Positions 18,407 to 25,514 of a stretch of DNA of 64,000 nucleotides are shown here, piece after piece (the stretch's first letter is position 1; each line of letters opens with the position of its first letter). Below the pieces are notes generated by a model. That model was not told where the DNA came from. It saw nothing but the letters and a program-made list of their open reading frames with translations, and did not search any database. The stretch is from NCBI GenBank assembly GCA_003140175.1, contig PLJD01000112.1, forward strand, positions 14,532 to 78,531, written 5' to 3'. A program made the translations under genes and the position numbers. Source of the stretch: Actinomycetota bacterium. Its GTDB lineage: Bacteria > Actinomycetota > Acidimicrobiia > IMCC26256 > PALSA-555.

Positions 18407-19165
18407 TTACGGCAGCACGTAACCCCCGTCGACCGGGAGCGCTGCGCCGAGCACGAACGACGATGCGTCAGTGCACAGCCACACGACCGCTTCGGCGACC
18501 TCGTCGGGCTTCCCGATTCGACCGATCGGATGCAGGCTGACCAGGTGCGCGGCCAACGCAGGATCGTTCGATACCGCCGTGTCGACCATCGGCGTCCGCA
18601 CGGTGCCGGGGCACACCGCATTGACGCGAATGCCACGCGCGCCATAATCGAGGGCCGCGACCTTCGTGAGGCCGATCACGCCGTGTTTGGACGCGACGTA
18701 CGCGGCCTGCCCGGGGAAGCCGATCAGGCCGGCACCCGACGCGGTGTTGACGATCGCGCCGCCACCTCGCTCCAGCATCACTGGGATCTCGTGCTTCATG
18801 CACTGGTAGACGCCGGTGAGCATGATGCCAATGGCGCGATCCCAATCCTCGTCGTGGAACTCTGCCAGCGGGTAGCCGCCACCCGCGATCCCAGCGTTGT
18901 TGTGTGCACAGTCGAGTGCTCCGTACTTGTCAACTGCGGCACGGACCATGTCGGCTACGTCGTCGCGACTGCTCACGTCGGCTCTTACGAAGCTCGCCTC
19001 GCCGCCCGCGTCGCTGATCAGCCGGACCGTCTCCGCCCCACCATCGGCATCGATATCGGCCACGACGACCTGCGCGCCCTCGCGTGCGAAGAGCCGCGCC
19101 GAGGAACGGCCGATCCCAGCAGCCGCGCCCGTGACGAGCGCGACCTTGCCGTTCAACGTCCCCAT
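18407..19165 (-). CDS. short-chain dehydrogenase/reductase (SDR), classical
   Basis: 252-residue classical SDR. Shown by TGAAAGIGRSSARLF (cofactor Rossmann motif), the Asp in VVVADIDADG (NAD preference), NNAGIAGG, catalytic Ser in NTASGAG, and Tyr/Lys in YVASKHGV. The C-terminal PVDGGYVLP is typical. Probable role: oxidation of a secondary alcohol or the reverse reduction. Start at the ATG at 19165, only 25 bp from the divergent second SDR, so the two promoters overlap. Confidence 0.93.
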   Translation of the reverse strand: MGTLNGKVALVTGAAAGIGRSSARLFAREGAQVVVADIDADGGAETVRLISDAGGEASFVRADVSSRDDVADMVRAAVDKYGALDCAHNNAGIAGGGYPLAEFHDEDWDRAIGIMLTGVYQCMKHEIPVMLERGGGAIVNTASGAGLIGFPGQAAYVASKHGVIGLTKVAALDYGARGIRVNAVCPGTVRTPMVDTAVSNDPALAAHLVSLHPIGRIGKPDEVAEAVVWLCTDASSFVLGAALPVDGGYVLP

Positions 19166-19190
19166 CAGAGGAGACGGTAGCGTGCCCCCG
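19166..19190. promoter_or_regulatory. 25-bp divergent start-to-start region
   Basis: Two SDR genes start divergently 25 bp apart. This is too short for two separate promoters with leaders, so the core promoters must lie inside the opposite coding regions or the transcripts must be leaderless and overlapping. Confidence 0.45.
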
Positions 19191-19892
19191 ATGGGACGTC
19201 TCGGAGGTCGCGTCGCACTCGTGACCGGTGCCGCTGGAGGGATCGGACAGGCCACCGCGCGTGCATTCGCGAGTGACGGCGCGACCGTTACCGGTGCCGA
19301 CCTTCGCGACGCGGCCCTCACGCTCGACGTGACCGACCAGGACTCCTGCCGAGCGGCCGTCGCGGCCACCGTGGAGGCTCACGGACATCTCGATGTGCTG
19401 GTCAACGTCGCCGGTATCGGGAGCTTCAAGAGGACGACCGACGTGACCCTCGAGGAATGGAACCGCACCCTCGCGGTCAACCTCACGGGCACCTTTTCGA
19501 TGTGCCAAGCCGCACTCCCAGAGCTGATCGACCGCAAAGGCGCGATCGTCAACCTGGCCTCGGTGGCGGGCCTCCGCGCCACGCCGTACAACGCGCCCTA
19601 TTGCGTGTCGAAGGCGGGTGTCGTCATGCTCACGAAGGCGCTTGCCGTCGAATACGGAGCGCAGGGTGTGCGCGTCAATTGCATCTGCCCGACATCGGTG
19701 GACACACCGTTCCTCGAGGGATTCGAGATCCCCGACGACGCCGACCTTCAGCTGTTCGCGAGGACGGGGTCGATCATCGGACGTAAGATCACACCGGGCG
19801 AGGTGGCTGCCGCAGCCGTCTACCTCGCGTCGGACGACGCGGCCATGATCACCGGGACCGCACTGGTGATCGACGGCGGCGCCCTCGCTTGA
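19191..19892 (+). CDS. short-chain dehydrogenase/reductase (SDR), classical
   Basis: 233-residue SDR, slightly short, with TGAAGGIGQATARAF (Rossmann motif), LTLDVTDQDS, VNVAGIGS, catalytic Ser in NLASVAG and Tyr/Lys in YCVSKAGV. It ends ALVIDGGALA, as usual for the family. It differs clearly from its divergent SDR neighbour and is not a recent duplicate. Start at the ATG at 19191 (a GTG three codons earlier is possible). It is followed by the HiPIP-like gene, perhaps in one operon, which would fit an electron-transfer partner. Confidence 0.92.
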   Translation: MGRLGGRVALVTGAAGGIGQATARAFASDGATVTGADLRDAALTLDVTDQDSCRAAVAATVEAHGHLDVLVNVAGIGSFKRTTDVTLEEWNRTLAVNLTGTFSMCQAALPELIDRKGAIVNLASVAGLRATPYNAPYCVSKAGVVMLTKALAVEYGAQGVRVNCICPTSVDTPFLEGFEIPDDADLQLFARTGSIIGRKITPGEVAAAAVYLASDDAAMITGTALVIDGGALA

Positions 19893-20003
19893 GCGGTGAG
19901 TCTGCAGACTTCACCGCCGAACGGGCGCCGCGACCGACGGGCCCCAACTGTCGGCGAGGCTCACCACTGCCTCGCCTGCACCAAGCATGGAAGGATCGAA
20001 CCT

Positions 20004-20258
20004 GTGAGCGACTACGTCATCCCCGAGCCTGAGCCCAAGGAGATCGACGAGACGAAGTCGATCGAGCTCCGCCACCTCGCCGACAACGCGGTGCTGAAAG
20101 GCATGCCGGCAGGCGAGGAGCAGTGCGAGAACTGCCGGTACTACCTCGAGAACACCGCCGAGATTTCCTACTGCTGGCACCCAAAACTCCGCATCCTCGT
20201 CGGGGCCCAGTGGTGGTGCCAATGGTGGGAAGGAATCCCCGAAGGTGGCGCTTCGTAG
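20004..20258 (+). CDS. HiPIP-like four-cysteine iron-sulfur protein
   Basis: 84-residue protein. The N-terminal half is acidic and proline-rich (PEPEPKEIDE). The C-terminal half has Cys spacing C-x2-C-x12-C-x14-C (CENCRYY, YCWHPKL, WWCQWWEG), close to high-potential iron-sulfur proteins, whose last Cys lies in a GWCASW-like aromatic context. I infer one [4Fe-4S] cluster and electron transfer; no signal peptide is present, so it would be cytoplasmic. GTG at 20004 is used. It follows an SDR by 111 bp on the same strand. I am confident in the gene and moderately confident in the cluster. Confidence 0.75.
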   Translation: MSDYVIPEPEPKEIDETKSIELRHLADNAVLKGMPAGEEQCENCRYYLENTAEISYCWHPKLRILVGAQWWCQWWEGIPEGGAS

Positions 20259-20615
20259 TCCGTGGCCGGTCTCTTGATCAAAGCATGGTGTGATCTGGCC
20301 ATGAGGTGCTGTTCACCGGGGCGACGCCGATGAACGACTACCTGGCGGAGCGACCGCCGTCGTTTCTCGTGACCACCCCCGGCCGAGCCAGGCCATTGGC
20401 GAGTCACTGATCTCGGGGGTCAGACCCGTCGAGACCTAACACGGTCGATGGAGGACCCGAGATTCACAGCACGATCGCTCGCCACCGATTCGTAGTCAGC
20501 CCGGACTGACCACCGAGCGCGATTCCGCTGTCGCGCACGTGCGCGGTGACTCGTGGCCTAGGCAACCGTGCGTCGCCCGGGTGGGCGAGTAGTACCACCT
20601 CGCTACGCTGCGGCC
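20259..20615. other. intergenic stretch with one decayed palindrome copy
   Basis: About 357 bp without a supportable gene. It holds a degenerate copy of the window-wide repeat at 20548..20574, and a TACGCT -10-like hexamer at 20604..20609, 6 nt before the GTG of the following serine hydrolase (leaderless start). Confidence 0.5.
20548..20574. repeat. 27-nt palindromic repeat, degenerate copy
   Basis: Left arm GACTCGTGGCC and right arm AACCGTGCGTC around loop TAGGC keep the 11-5-11 geometry. They match 8/11 and 9/11 of the consensus arms, so the stem is mostly lost. Confidence 0.45.
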
Positions 20616-21791
20616 GTGCGGCAGACCCGAATGACATGGATCCCGGCCAGCGCGATGGCTGTCGTGGTCTTTGGGCTGTCCGCGTTCGGATCGACCGCCG
20701 GCGCCGCGATGGTGCCGAGCCCACAGGCTGCTGGCGCCGCACTGAGCGCGGCGTTGAAACGGTTTGTCACGTCACCAGGAGGCTCGCCGGGCATTGCGGT
20801 CGTCGTCGAGCGGGGCGCCGACACGAAGCTGTACACCGCCGGCACGGGCGTCGTCGGCGAAGCTCGCCCACCGGCGATTGACGATCAGATGCGGTTGGCG
20901 AGTGTGTCGAAGGCGTTCAACGGCGCGGTCGCCCTCTCGCTCGTCAAGGACAAGGTGCTGTCACTGCGTGACACGGCGGGGAAGTGGCTGCCCAGCCTCC
21001 CGAAGGCATGGCAACGCGTCACCCTCTCACAGCTGCTCAACCACACGAGCGGAATCCCCGACTTCAGCGCGACCAAGTCCTTTCAACAGGCCCTCCCTGG
21101 CTCGCTGCTGACCGCCCCGCAGCCGACCGACCTGCTCTCCTACGTTGCCGACCAGCCGCTCGAGTTCAAGGCGGGATCCCGCTACCGGTATTCGAACTCC
21201 GACAACATCATCGTCGGACTCATGTCGCAGGCAGCCACCAGCCGCTCCTACGAGTCCCTGCTACAGGACCGGGTCGACCGCCCGTTTGGGCTAGGCCAGA
21301 CCAGCCTGCCCCGAGACGCCGCCCTCTCGGCGCCCTCGATTCACGGGTATCAGCTCGAACCGGGTCAACCCCCCGAGGACGTCAGCCAAGTCTTCGCCGC
21401 GGGGTGGAGTTGGGCCTCGGGCGGGATCAATTCGACACCGGCCGACGCGAACCGGTTCATCCGCGCGTATGCCCGCGGGGCGGAGACCAACCCGGTCACC
21501 CGGGCCGAGCAGTTCCGTTTCGTCGGCGGCTCGAACTCCGAGCCTCCCGGACCTGGCGCCAACGCGGCGGGACTCGCCATCTTCCGGTACGCGACCGGGT
21601 GCGGCACGGTCTACGGCCACACCGGTAACACCGCCGGGTACACCCAGTTCATCGCGGCAACGCGGGACGGGTCCCGGTCAGTCACCGTCTCCGTTAACGC
21701 ACAGATCACTCCGAAGACGGCAGCCGCCCCGTTTGAAGCGTTGCGCAAGATCTACGGACTCGCGGTCTGCTCGGCGCTCGCCGGGTCCTAA
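20616..21791 (+). CDS. exported serine hydrolase of the beta-lactamase/DD-peptidase superfamily
   Basis: 391-residue protein with an N-terminal signal peptide (hydrophobic residues about 9-30, ending STAGAA). The catalytic domain has the SxxK motif SVSK (Ser96, Lys99), the YxN motif YSNSD (Tyr192) and an HTG triad in YGHTGNTAGY replacing KTG. These mark class C-like serine hydrolases: D-alanyl-D-alanine carboxypeptidases, esterases or D-aminopeptidases. Length is normal. GTG at 20616 follows a -10-like TACGCT, with ATG at 20631 as the alternative start. It acts outside the membrane. Confidence 0.88.
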   Translation: MRQTRMTWIPASAMAVVVFGLSAFGSTAGAAMVPSPQAAGAALSAALKRFVTSPGGSPGIAVVVERGADTKLYTAGTGVVGEARPPAIDDQMRLASVSKAFNGAVALSLVKDKVLSLRDTAGKWLPSLPKAWQRVTLSQLLNHTSGIPDFSATKSFQQALPGSLLTAPQPTDLLSYVADQPLEFKAGSRYRYSNSDNIIVGLMSQAATSRSYESLLQDRVDRPFGLGQTSLPRDAALSAPSIHGYQLEPGQPPEDVSQVFAAGWSWASGGINSTPADANRFIRAYARGAETNPVTRAEQFRFVGGSNSEPPGPGANAAGLAIFRYATGCGTVYGHTGNTAGYTQFIAATRDGSRSVTVSVNAQITPKTAAAPFEALRKIYGLAVCSALAGS

Positions 21792-21876
21792 CCGGCGGGT
21801 CCGACTGACCTCAGGCTCCCGAGGGTCCCGCGCCGGGGGCCAGGCCGACGGATCGGTCGTCGGAAGAGTCCGGGAC

Positions 21877-21903
21877 GACTCGCGGTTTGGTGCATCGCGA
21901 CTC
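21877..21903. repeat. 27-nt palindromic repeat, degenerate copy
   Basis: The left arm GACTCGCGGTT is intact. The right part (TCGCGACTC) has drifted, leaving only a partial stem. It lies between the serine hydrolase stop and the amidase start. Confidence 0.5.
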
Positions 21904-21942
21904 AGCGACCGCTGGCTTGTCCCGCAGTGGCATGATCGTCAG

Positions 21943-23469
21943 ATGCCTGATCTTCCCTGGCAGGACGACGCGTGCTCGTTGGTCGAGGCGTTCCGCGCGG
22001 GGGAGCGGTCACCCGTAGACGAGCTCGAAGCGAGCCTGGCAGCCATCGACGCCAGCGGGCTGAACGCATTCAGTTTCCTCGATCTCGAGCGGGCGCGGAC
22101 CACGGCCGCACGGGCGGACGTGTCGAAGCCCTTCGGTGGCGTGCCCACTGGCATCAAGGAGCTCGAGCGCGTCCAGGGTTGGCCGCAAACCGAGGCGTCA
22201 CTGGTGTTCCGGGATCGCATCGCGTCCTACACCGCGGTCCACGTCGAACGCCTCCTCGACCTCGGCGGAGCGGTCCCGGTGGGCCAGACCACGGCGAGCG
22301 AGTTCGGTGGGCTCAACGTCAGCGTCACCAGACTCAACGGGGTGACCCACAACCCGTGGCAGTACGGCCGCACCGTGGGCGGATCCTCGGGGGGCTCGGC
22401 GGCTGCCGTGGCGGGCGGACTCGTGACGCTGGCGACGGGCGGCGACGGAGGGGGGTCGATCCGCATGCCCGCCAGCTTCACGGGGCTCGTCGGCATGAAA
22501 GGAACCTTCGGTCGCATCTCTCGTAGCCCTCGCGCGTACATGCGGCCCAACACGGTGGTGTTAGGCAACGTCGCCCGCTCGGTCCGCGACGCCGCCCGCT
22601 ACTTCGACGTCTGCGGCGGATATGACTCGGCGGACCCGTCGACACTCCCGAAGCACCCCGGCTTCGAAGCCGGGCTCGGCACCCATGAGCTCACGGGCAG
22701 GCGAGTCGCGATCGTGCCCGGGCTCGGCGGCGTGCCGCTCGATCCCGGCGTCGAGGAGCACCTCCGAGCTGAAGCCGCCGCGCTCATCACCGCCACTGGC
22801 ATGGTGGAAGTCGATCTCCGCATTGAGCCGCCGAACCTGGCGCCCCAGTGGATGATGGGAAACATGGCGACCCTCCTGGCCGATCTGGGCGACCGCTGGC
22901 CGGGCTGCGCATCTGACATGACACCGGACGTGGCGATTGGCCTGTACATGGCGCAGTCTCTGTACAACCTGCAAACCGCCGCGGTCGCGGAGTCGCTGAG
23001 GATCCAGCTCAACGAAACGATGGCTGCTGCGTTCGACCAGGTGGACTTCGTGATCGCGGCCACGAACCCGGGCCCGGCTTTCGCCGCCGACGCCCAGCAG
23101 AGCAGCCGCGAGGAGAGCTTCATCGACTGGGCAAAATCGAGGACTGCGTCGCTGTACGCGTTCCGTGGCCTCCTCTTCGGGACGCGCCTCGCGAGCGTCG
23201 TCGCCCCCAAACTCCCGACCTTCCTGATCGACCGGGCCGCTCGCCGGTTTCCCGAGCTCGTCAACATGGGTGGGCTGACAATCATCGCGAACATCTACGG
23301 AAACCCGGCCGTCTCGATCCCAGCCGGGACCATCGACGGTCTCCCGATTGGGATGCAGGTTCTAGCCCGTCACCACGCCGACGATCTCCTCTTCGATGTC
23401 GCCCTCGCAGTCGAACGCACTCGACCGTGGCCGATGGTCGCCCCTCGCGTCGCCCCCGCAGCAGCCTGA
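21943..23469 (+). CDS. amidase signature family hydrolase
   Basis: 508-residue cytoplasmic amidase with the Ser-cisSer-Lys triad: Lys72 in TGIKELE, cis-Ser149 in VGGSSGGSAAA and nucleophile Ser172 in GDGGGSIRMPAS. The C-terminal GNPAVSIPAG and LPIGMQVLARHHAD are typical of GatA-like amidases. No gatB/gatC are present, so it is a catabolic amidase, converting an amide to acid and ammonia. It could act downstream of the nitrile hydratase located 36 kb away, although nothing links them directly. ATG at 21943 chosen; longer in-frame extensions run through the previous gene. Confidence 0.92.
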   Translation: MPDLPWQDDACSLVEAFRAGERSPVDELEASLAAIDASGLNAFSFLDLERARTTAARADVSKPFGGVPTGIKELERVQGWPQTEASLVFRDRIASYTAVHVERLLDLGGAVPVGQTTASEFGGLNVSVTRLNGVTHNPWQYGRTVGGSSGGSAAAVAGGLVTLATGGDGGGSIRMPASFTGLVGMKGTFGRISRSPRAYMRPNTVVLGNVARSVRDAARYFDVCGGYDSADPSTLPKHPGFEAGLGTHELTGRRVAIVPGLGGVPLDPGVEEHLRAEAAALITATGMVEVDLRIEPPNLAPQWMMGNMATLLADLGDRWPGCASDMTPDVAIGLYMAQSLYNLQTAAVAESLRIQLNETMAAAFDQVDFVIAATNPGPAFAADAQQSSREESFIDWAKSRTASLYAFRGLLFGTRLASVVAPKLPTFLIDRAARRFPELVNMGGLTIIANIYGNPAVSIPAGTIDGLPIGMQVLARHHADDLLFDVALAVERTRPWPMVAPRVAPAAA

Positions 23470-23636
23470 CCAATCGGTCGAGCCCGGCGCGTCACCTCAG
23501 CGTCCCGCTCAGCGCCCGTTGATGCCTCGCCGCCCCGGAGACATGTCCGTTTTGTGAACTTGCTCCGCGGCCCTCCCGATGACCCCGCGGCAGCTCTTGC
23601 CAGTGCAGCCGGGCAGAGCCGGCGGATCCAAAGCCG

Positions 23637-23687
23637 CCACGCACGGGTCACGGGCGAGTCACAGCAGCGTCACGAGGTCGTGCGACA
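23637..23687 (+). promoter_or_regulatory. SARP-type operator: 11-bp direct repeats upstream of the SARP gene
   Basis: Heptamers begin at 23637 (CCACGCA), 23648 (TCACGGG), 23659 (TCACAGC), 23670 (TCACGAG) and 23681 (TGCGACA), exactly 11 bp apart. SARP regulators bind heptameric direct repeats with 11-bp period overlapping the -35 region. GACAGT at 23684 can serve as -10, five nt before the GTG at 23695. The spacing is seen directly; the regulator identity is inferred. Confidence 0.7.
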
Positions 23688-23694
23688 GTGCCGT

Positions 23695-24462
23695 GTGGTT
23701 CGAGCTGCCCTTCGTCTCAATTCGACGTCGAGGGGGCCCCCGCTGAGTTGCGACGGCCTTCAACTCTCCGTGTTGGGGACGTTTCAGTTCTGGGTAGCAA
23801 ACGAGGCATTGCCGAAGCTCTCCGGAGGCTCGCAGCGCCTGTTGGCATTCCTCGCCCTCCGCGACCGAGCTGTGACCCGCGTCGCGGCAGCCGGCGCCTT
23901 ATGGCCTGACGCCACACAGAGTCACGCCTTCTCCAGCCTCCGTTCCGCGATCTCGCGCCTCGATGAGGTAACCCAAGACGCGGTCGTCGCCACCCGGCTT
24001 GATCTTTCGTTCGCCGAGGACATCGCGGTCGATTTCCGAGCGGCTCAAGGCATCGCCCATCGACTGGTTGATCTCAATGCTGCGCCCCGCGCCTTCGACC
24101 TGAGTGCCGCCGCGGTCACCGCATTGTCGACTGATCTCCTGCCGGACTGGTACGACGATTGGGTCCTGATCGAAAACGCGGATTGGCATCAGCTTCGACT
24201 CCACGCGCTCGAAGCGCTCGCCGCCCGGCTGACCGACGATGGACGACTTGGGGAGGCGATCCACGCCGCCCTCGCTGCCGTCAACACCGAGCCCCTGCGC
24301 GAGACCGCGCAGGCAACCCTCATCCGCGTTCATCTTGCCGAAGGCAACCAGTCTGAAGCCATGCGGGTGTATGAGAACTACCGGGGCCAACTCCGGACCC
24401 AGCTCGGTATCGAACCCACCCAGGGGCTCCAGGATCTCGTCCGTGCCCCCAGGCTTTGGTAA
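23695..24462 (+). CDS. SARP/AfsR-type transcriptional activator (OmpR-like HTH + BTAD)
   Basis: 255-residue regulator. Residues about 25-110 form the OmpR-like DNA-binding part: LQLSVLGTFQFWV, LSGGSQRLLAFLALRDRAVTR, then WPDATQSHAFSSLRSAISRL. The C-terminal BTAD all-helical domain includes WYDDWVLIENADWHQLRLHALEALA and AIHAALAAVNTEPLRETAQATLIRVHLAEGN, ending QLRTQLGIEPTQGL. There is no NB-ARC or TPR extension, so it is a small SARP. GTG at 23695 fits a leaderless start behind the direct-repeat operator; other starts are possible. It probably autoregulates and also acts at 25121..25171. Confidence 0.88.
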   Translation: MVRAALRLNSTSRGPPLSCDGLQLSVLGTFQFWVANEALPKLSGGSQRLLAFLALRDRAVTRVAAAGALWPDATQSHAFSSLRSAISRLDEVTQDAVVATRLDLSFAEDIAVDFRAAQGIAHRLVDLNAAPRAFDLSAAAVTALSTDLLPDWYDDWVLIENADWHQLRLHALEALAARLTDDGRLGEAIHAALAAVNTEPLRETAQATLIRVHLAEGNQSEAMRVYENYRGQLRTQLGIEPTQGLQDLVRAPRLW

Positions 24463-24485
24463 CGCCCCCGTCATGGTCCTCTCCG

Positions 24486-24491
24486 TAGAGT
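24486..24491 (+). promoter_or_regulatory. leaderless promoter -10 element
   Basis: TAGAGT, six nt before the GTG at 24498, inside CCGTAGAGTGCAGA. The same 14-mer recurs at 27173..27186 upstream of the methyltransferase gene. Consistent with a leaderless transcript. Confidence 0.5.
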
Positions 24492-24497
24492 GCAGAT

Positions 24498-24710
24498 GTG
24501 CCCCAGGACAACCGCAGTGGCCTGCTGATCATCCGGGCATGGATGGAACACGGATCGTCGGCTCCGCTCCGTGCCGAGCTCAGCACGACCACTGACGTCT
24601 CTAGCGGGATCGAGCGGACGTCAGTGCACACCGATGTCGTCCAAGTGGGCGCAGAGGTTCAAACCTGGCTGCGGGGAGTCCTCGCTGGCAAGGAGCGGCT
24701 GGCGTCTTGA
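24498..24710 (+). CDS. small SARP-associated hypothetical protein
   Basis: 70-residue soluble protein, beta-rich then helical: LLIIRAWMEHGSSAPLRAEL, TTTDVSSGIERTSVHTDVVQVGAEVQTWLRGVL. The pattern of two strands, a Thr/Ser turn and a C-terminal amphipathic helix is typical of short proteins found beside SARP genes, but no function is known. GTG at 24498 lies 6 nt after a -10 hexamer, so it is probably leaderless. It is 35 bp downstream of the SARP gene and could also be co-transcribed. Confidence 0.65.
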   Translation: MPQDNRSGLLIIRAWMEHGSSAPLRAELSTTTDVSSGIERTSVHTDVVQVGAEVQTWLRGVLAGKERLAS

Positions 24711-24793
24711 TCAAGCGGGGGCGAGGCAGTCGTCTCGCCGGTGGGCCTACAGGAGCTTCATACGAGCCCCCGAACCCGACTTCGGAGTGCGCA

Positions 24794-25039
24794 ATGTCTG
24801 GTACAGGACAATGGTTTCCCGACCCGACAGGGCGGAGCGACCATCGATATTGGGACGGCAGGTCCTGGACGGACCAGGTCACTCGGCGCGGCATCCAAGC
24901 GACAGACTCGATCTCTCGTGGCTACGCGCGGCCTGAGCGGTTCCGGTTTCATGGGAGGAGCGCGTTTCACGCGAAGCCGTCCGAACGAGCTTCGGGAACG
25001 GTGTGGCGAGACATCATTGGCCGCCTCCAGGGCCAGTGA
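24794..25039 (+). CDS. DUF2510-domain protein
   Basis: 81-residue protein beginning with a DUF2510 motif: GQWFPDPTGRSDHRYWDGRSWTDQVTRRG, the short Trp-rich module usually found at the N terminus of actinobacterial membrane proteins. The remainder is basic and ends IIGRLQGQ without a transmembrane helix, so the usual membrane part is missing. It may be a truncated gene or a soluble DUF2510 protein. ATG at 24794 is chosen; the upstream extension is shadow-like. A full DUF2510 membrane protein is encoded at 36169..36843. Confidence 0.6.
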   Translation: MSGTGQWFPDPTGRSDHRYWDGRSWTDQVTRRGIQATDSISRGYARPERFRFHGRSAFHAKPSERASGTVWRDIIGRLQGQ

Positions 25040-25120
25040 TCCAGCCTCCATTCAAGGATGCTCGGTCGCGGCTCAGCGAGTGAGCTCGTAGCGGCGAGGT
25101 GCTCGAGCGTTGCGTTGTGC

Positions 25121-25171
25121 TCACGGGCTCCTCACGGGCTCGTCACGCCAGCGTCACAAAGTTGTGCGACG
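25121..25171 (+). promoter_or_regulatory. second SARP-type operator, 11-bp direct repeats
   Basis: Heptamers at 25121 (TCACGGG), 25132 (TCACGGG), 25143 (TCACGCC), 25154 (TCACAAA) and 25165 (TGCGACG), exactly 11 bp apart. 25143..25170 is nearly identical to 23659..23686 upstream of the SARP gene (shared AGCGTCAC and GTGCGAC blocks). GACGCT at 25168 can serve as -10. The directly controlled transcript starts near 25180. Confidence 0.7.
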
Positions 25172-25251
25172 CTCCTCTTGTCAGCTGCGGACTGCATCTG
25201 CCCTCCGGCATGAGCTCCGTGCTCGCGGTTCCGCTTGAGCAGCCGCTGACC

Positions 25252-25298
25252 ATCAGACGATCCGGCCTCCGTCCCCCCGGGGGCCGGGGTCGTCTGAT
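25252..25298 (+). terminator. long GC-rich hairpin, terminator or end of a short RNA
   Basis: ATCAGACGA at 25252 pairs with TCGTCTGAT at 25290, extended inside by CCGGCC with GGCCGG. There is no T-run. It lies about 75-115 nt after the predicted start from the SARP-type operator, so it could end a short RNA or act as an attenuator before the kinase gene. Confidence 0.5.
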
Positions 25299-25359
25299 CA
25301 CGCGTAGCCGCGGTCCGCCATCTGGCCCACCCGCAAGTCGCGGCTGGCGGCGGGGTCAT

Positions 25360-25386
25360 GACTCGCGGTCTCATGGATCGCGAGTC
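25360..25386. repeat. 27-nt palindromic repeat, copy 2
   Basis: Arms GACTCGCGGTC and GATCGCGAGTC around loop TCATG; a full 11-bp stem with one G-T pair. Located 125 bp before the kinase start. Confidence 0.85.
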
Positions 25387-25481
25387 GCGGGCGGCGTCGC
25401 CGTGAGGGGTCGCGGTCGTGCTCACCCGCGAATTGGGCGTGACCGCGCCGGAACACTGACGGCCGGGAAAGGTAGCCGGCC

Positions 25482-25514
25482 ATGAGCGTGGAAGATCTTC
25501 CGCTGGTGCTATGA
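25482..25514 (+). CDS. candidate 10-residue leader peptide coupled to the kinase
   Basis: Short frame MSVEDLPLVL, preceded by GGAAAGG 9 nt upstream. Its TGA overlaps the kinase ATG (ATGA at 25511..25514), while the kinase itself has only a weak ribosome site. This suggests translational coupling. It is too short to prove from sequence alone. Confidence 0.35.
   Translation: MSVEDLPLVL

Larger units (their letters stand above)
25040..25481. other. regulatory intergenic stretch upstream of the kinase
   Basis: About 440 bp without a supported protein gene. It holds the second SARP-type operator (25121..25171), a strong hairpin (25252..25298) and one palindromic repeat copy (25360..25386). A frame from 25099 to 25485 runs through all three and reads as basic low-complexity sequence, so I do not call it a gene. 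Confidence 0.6.

Noticed and set aside
25099..25485. Plus-strand frame of 128 codons before the kinase
   Set aside because: It runs through an operator array, a hairpin and a repeat copy, and its sequence is basic low-complexity without any domain.
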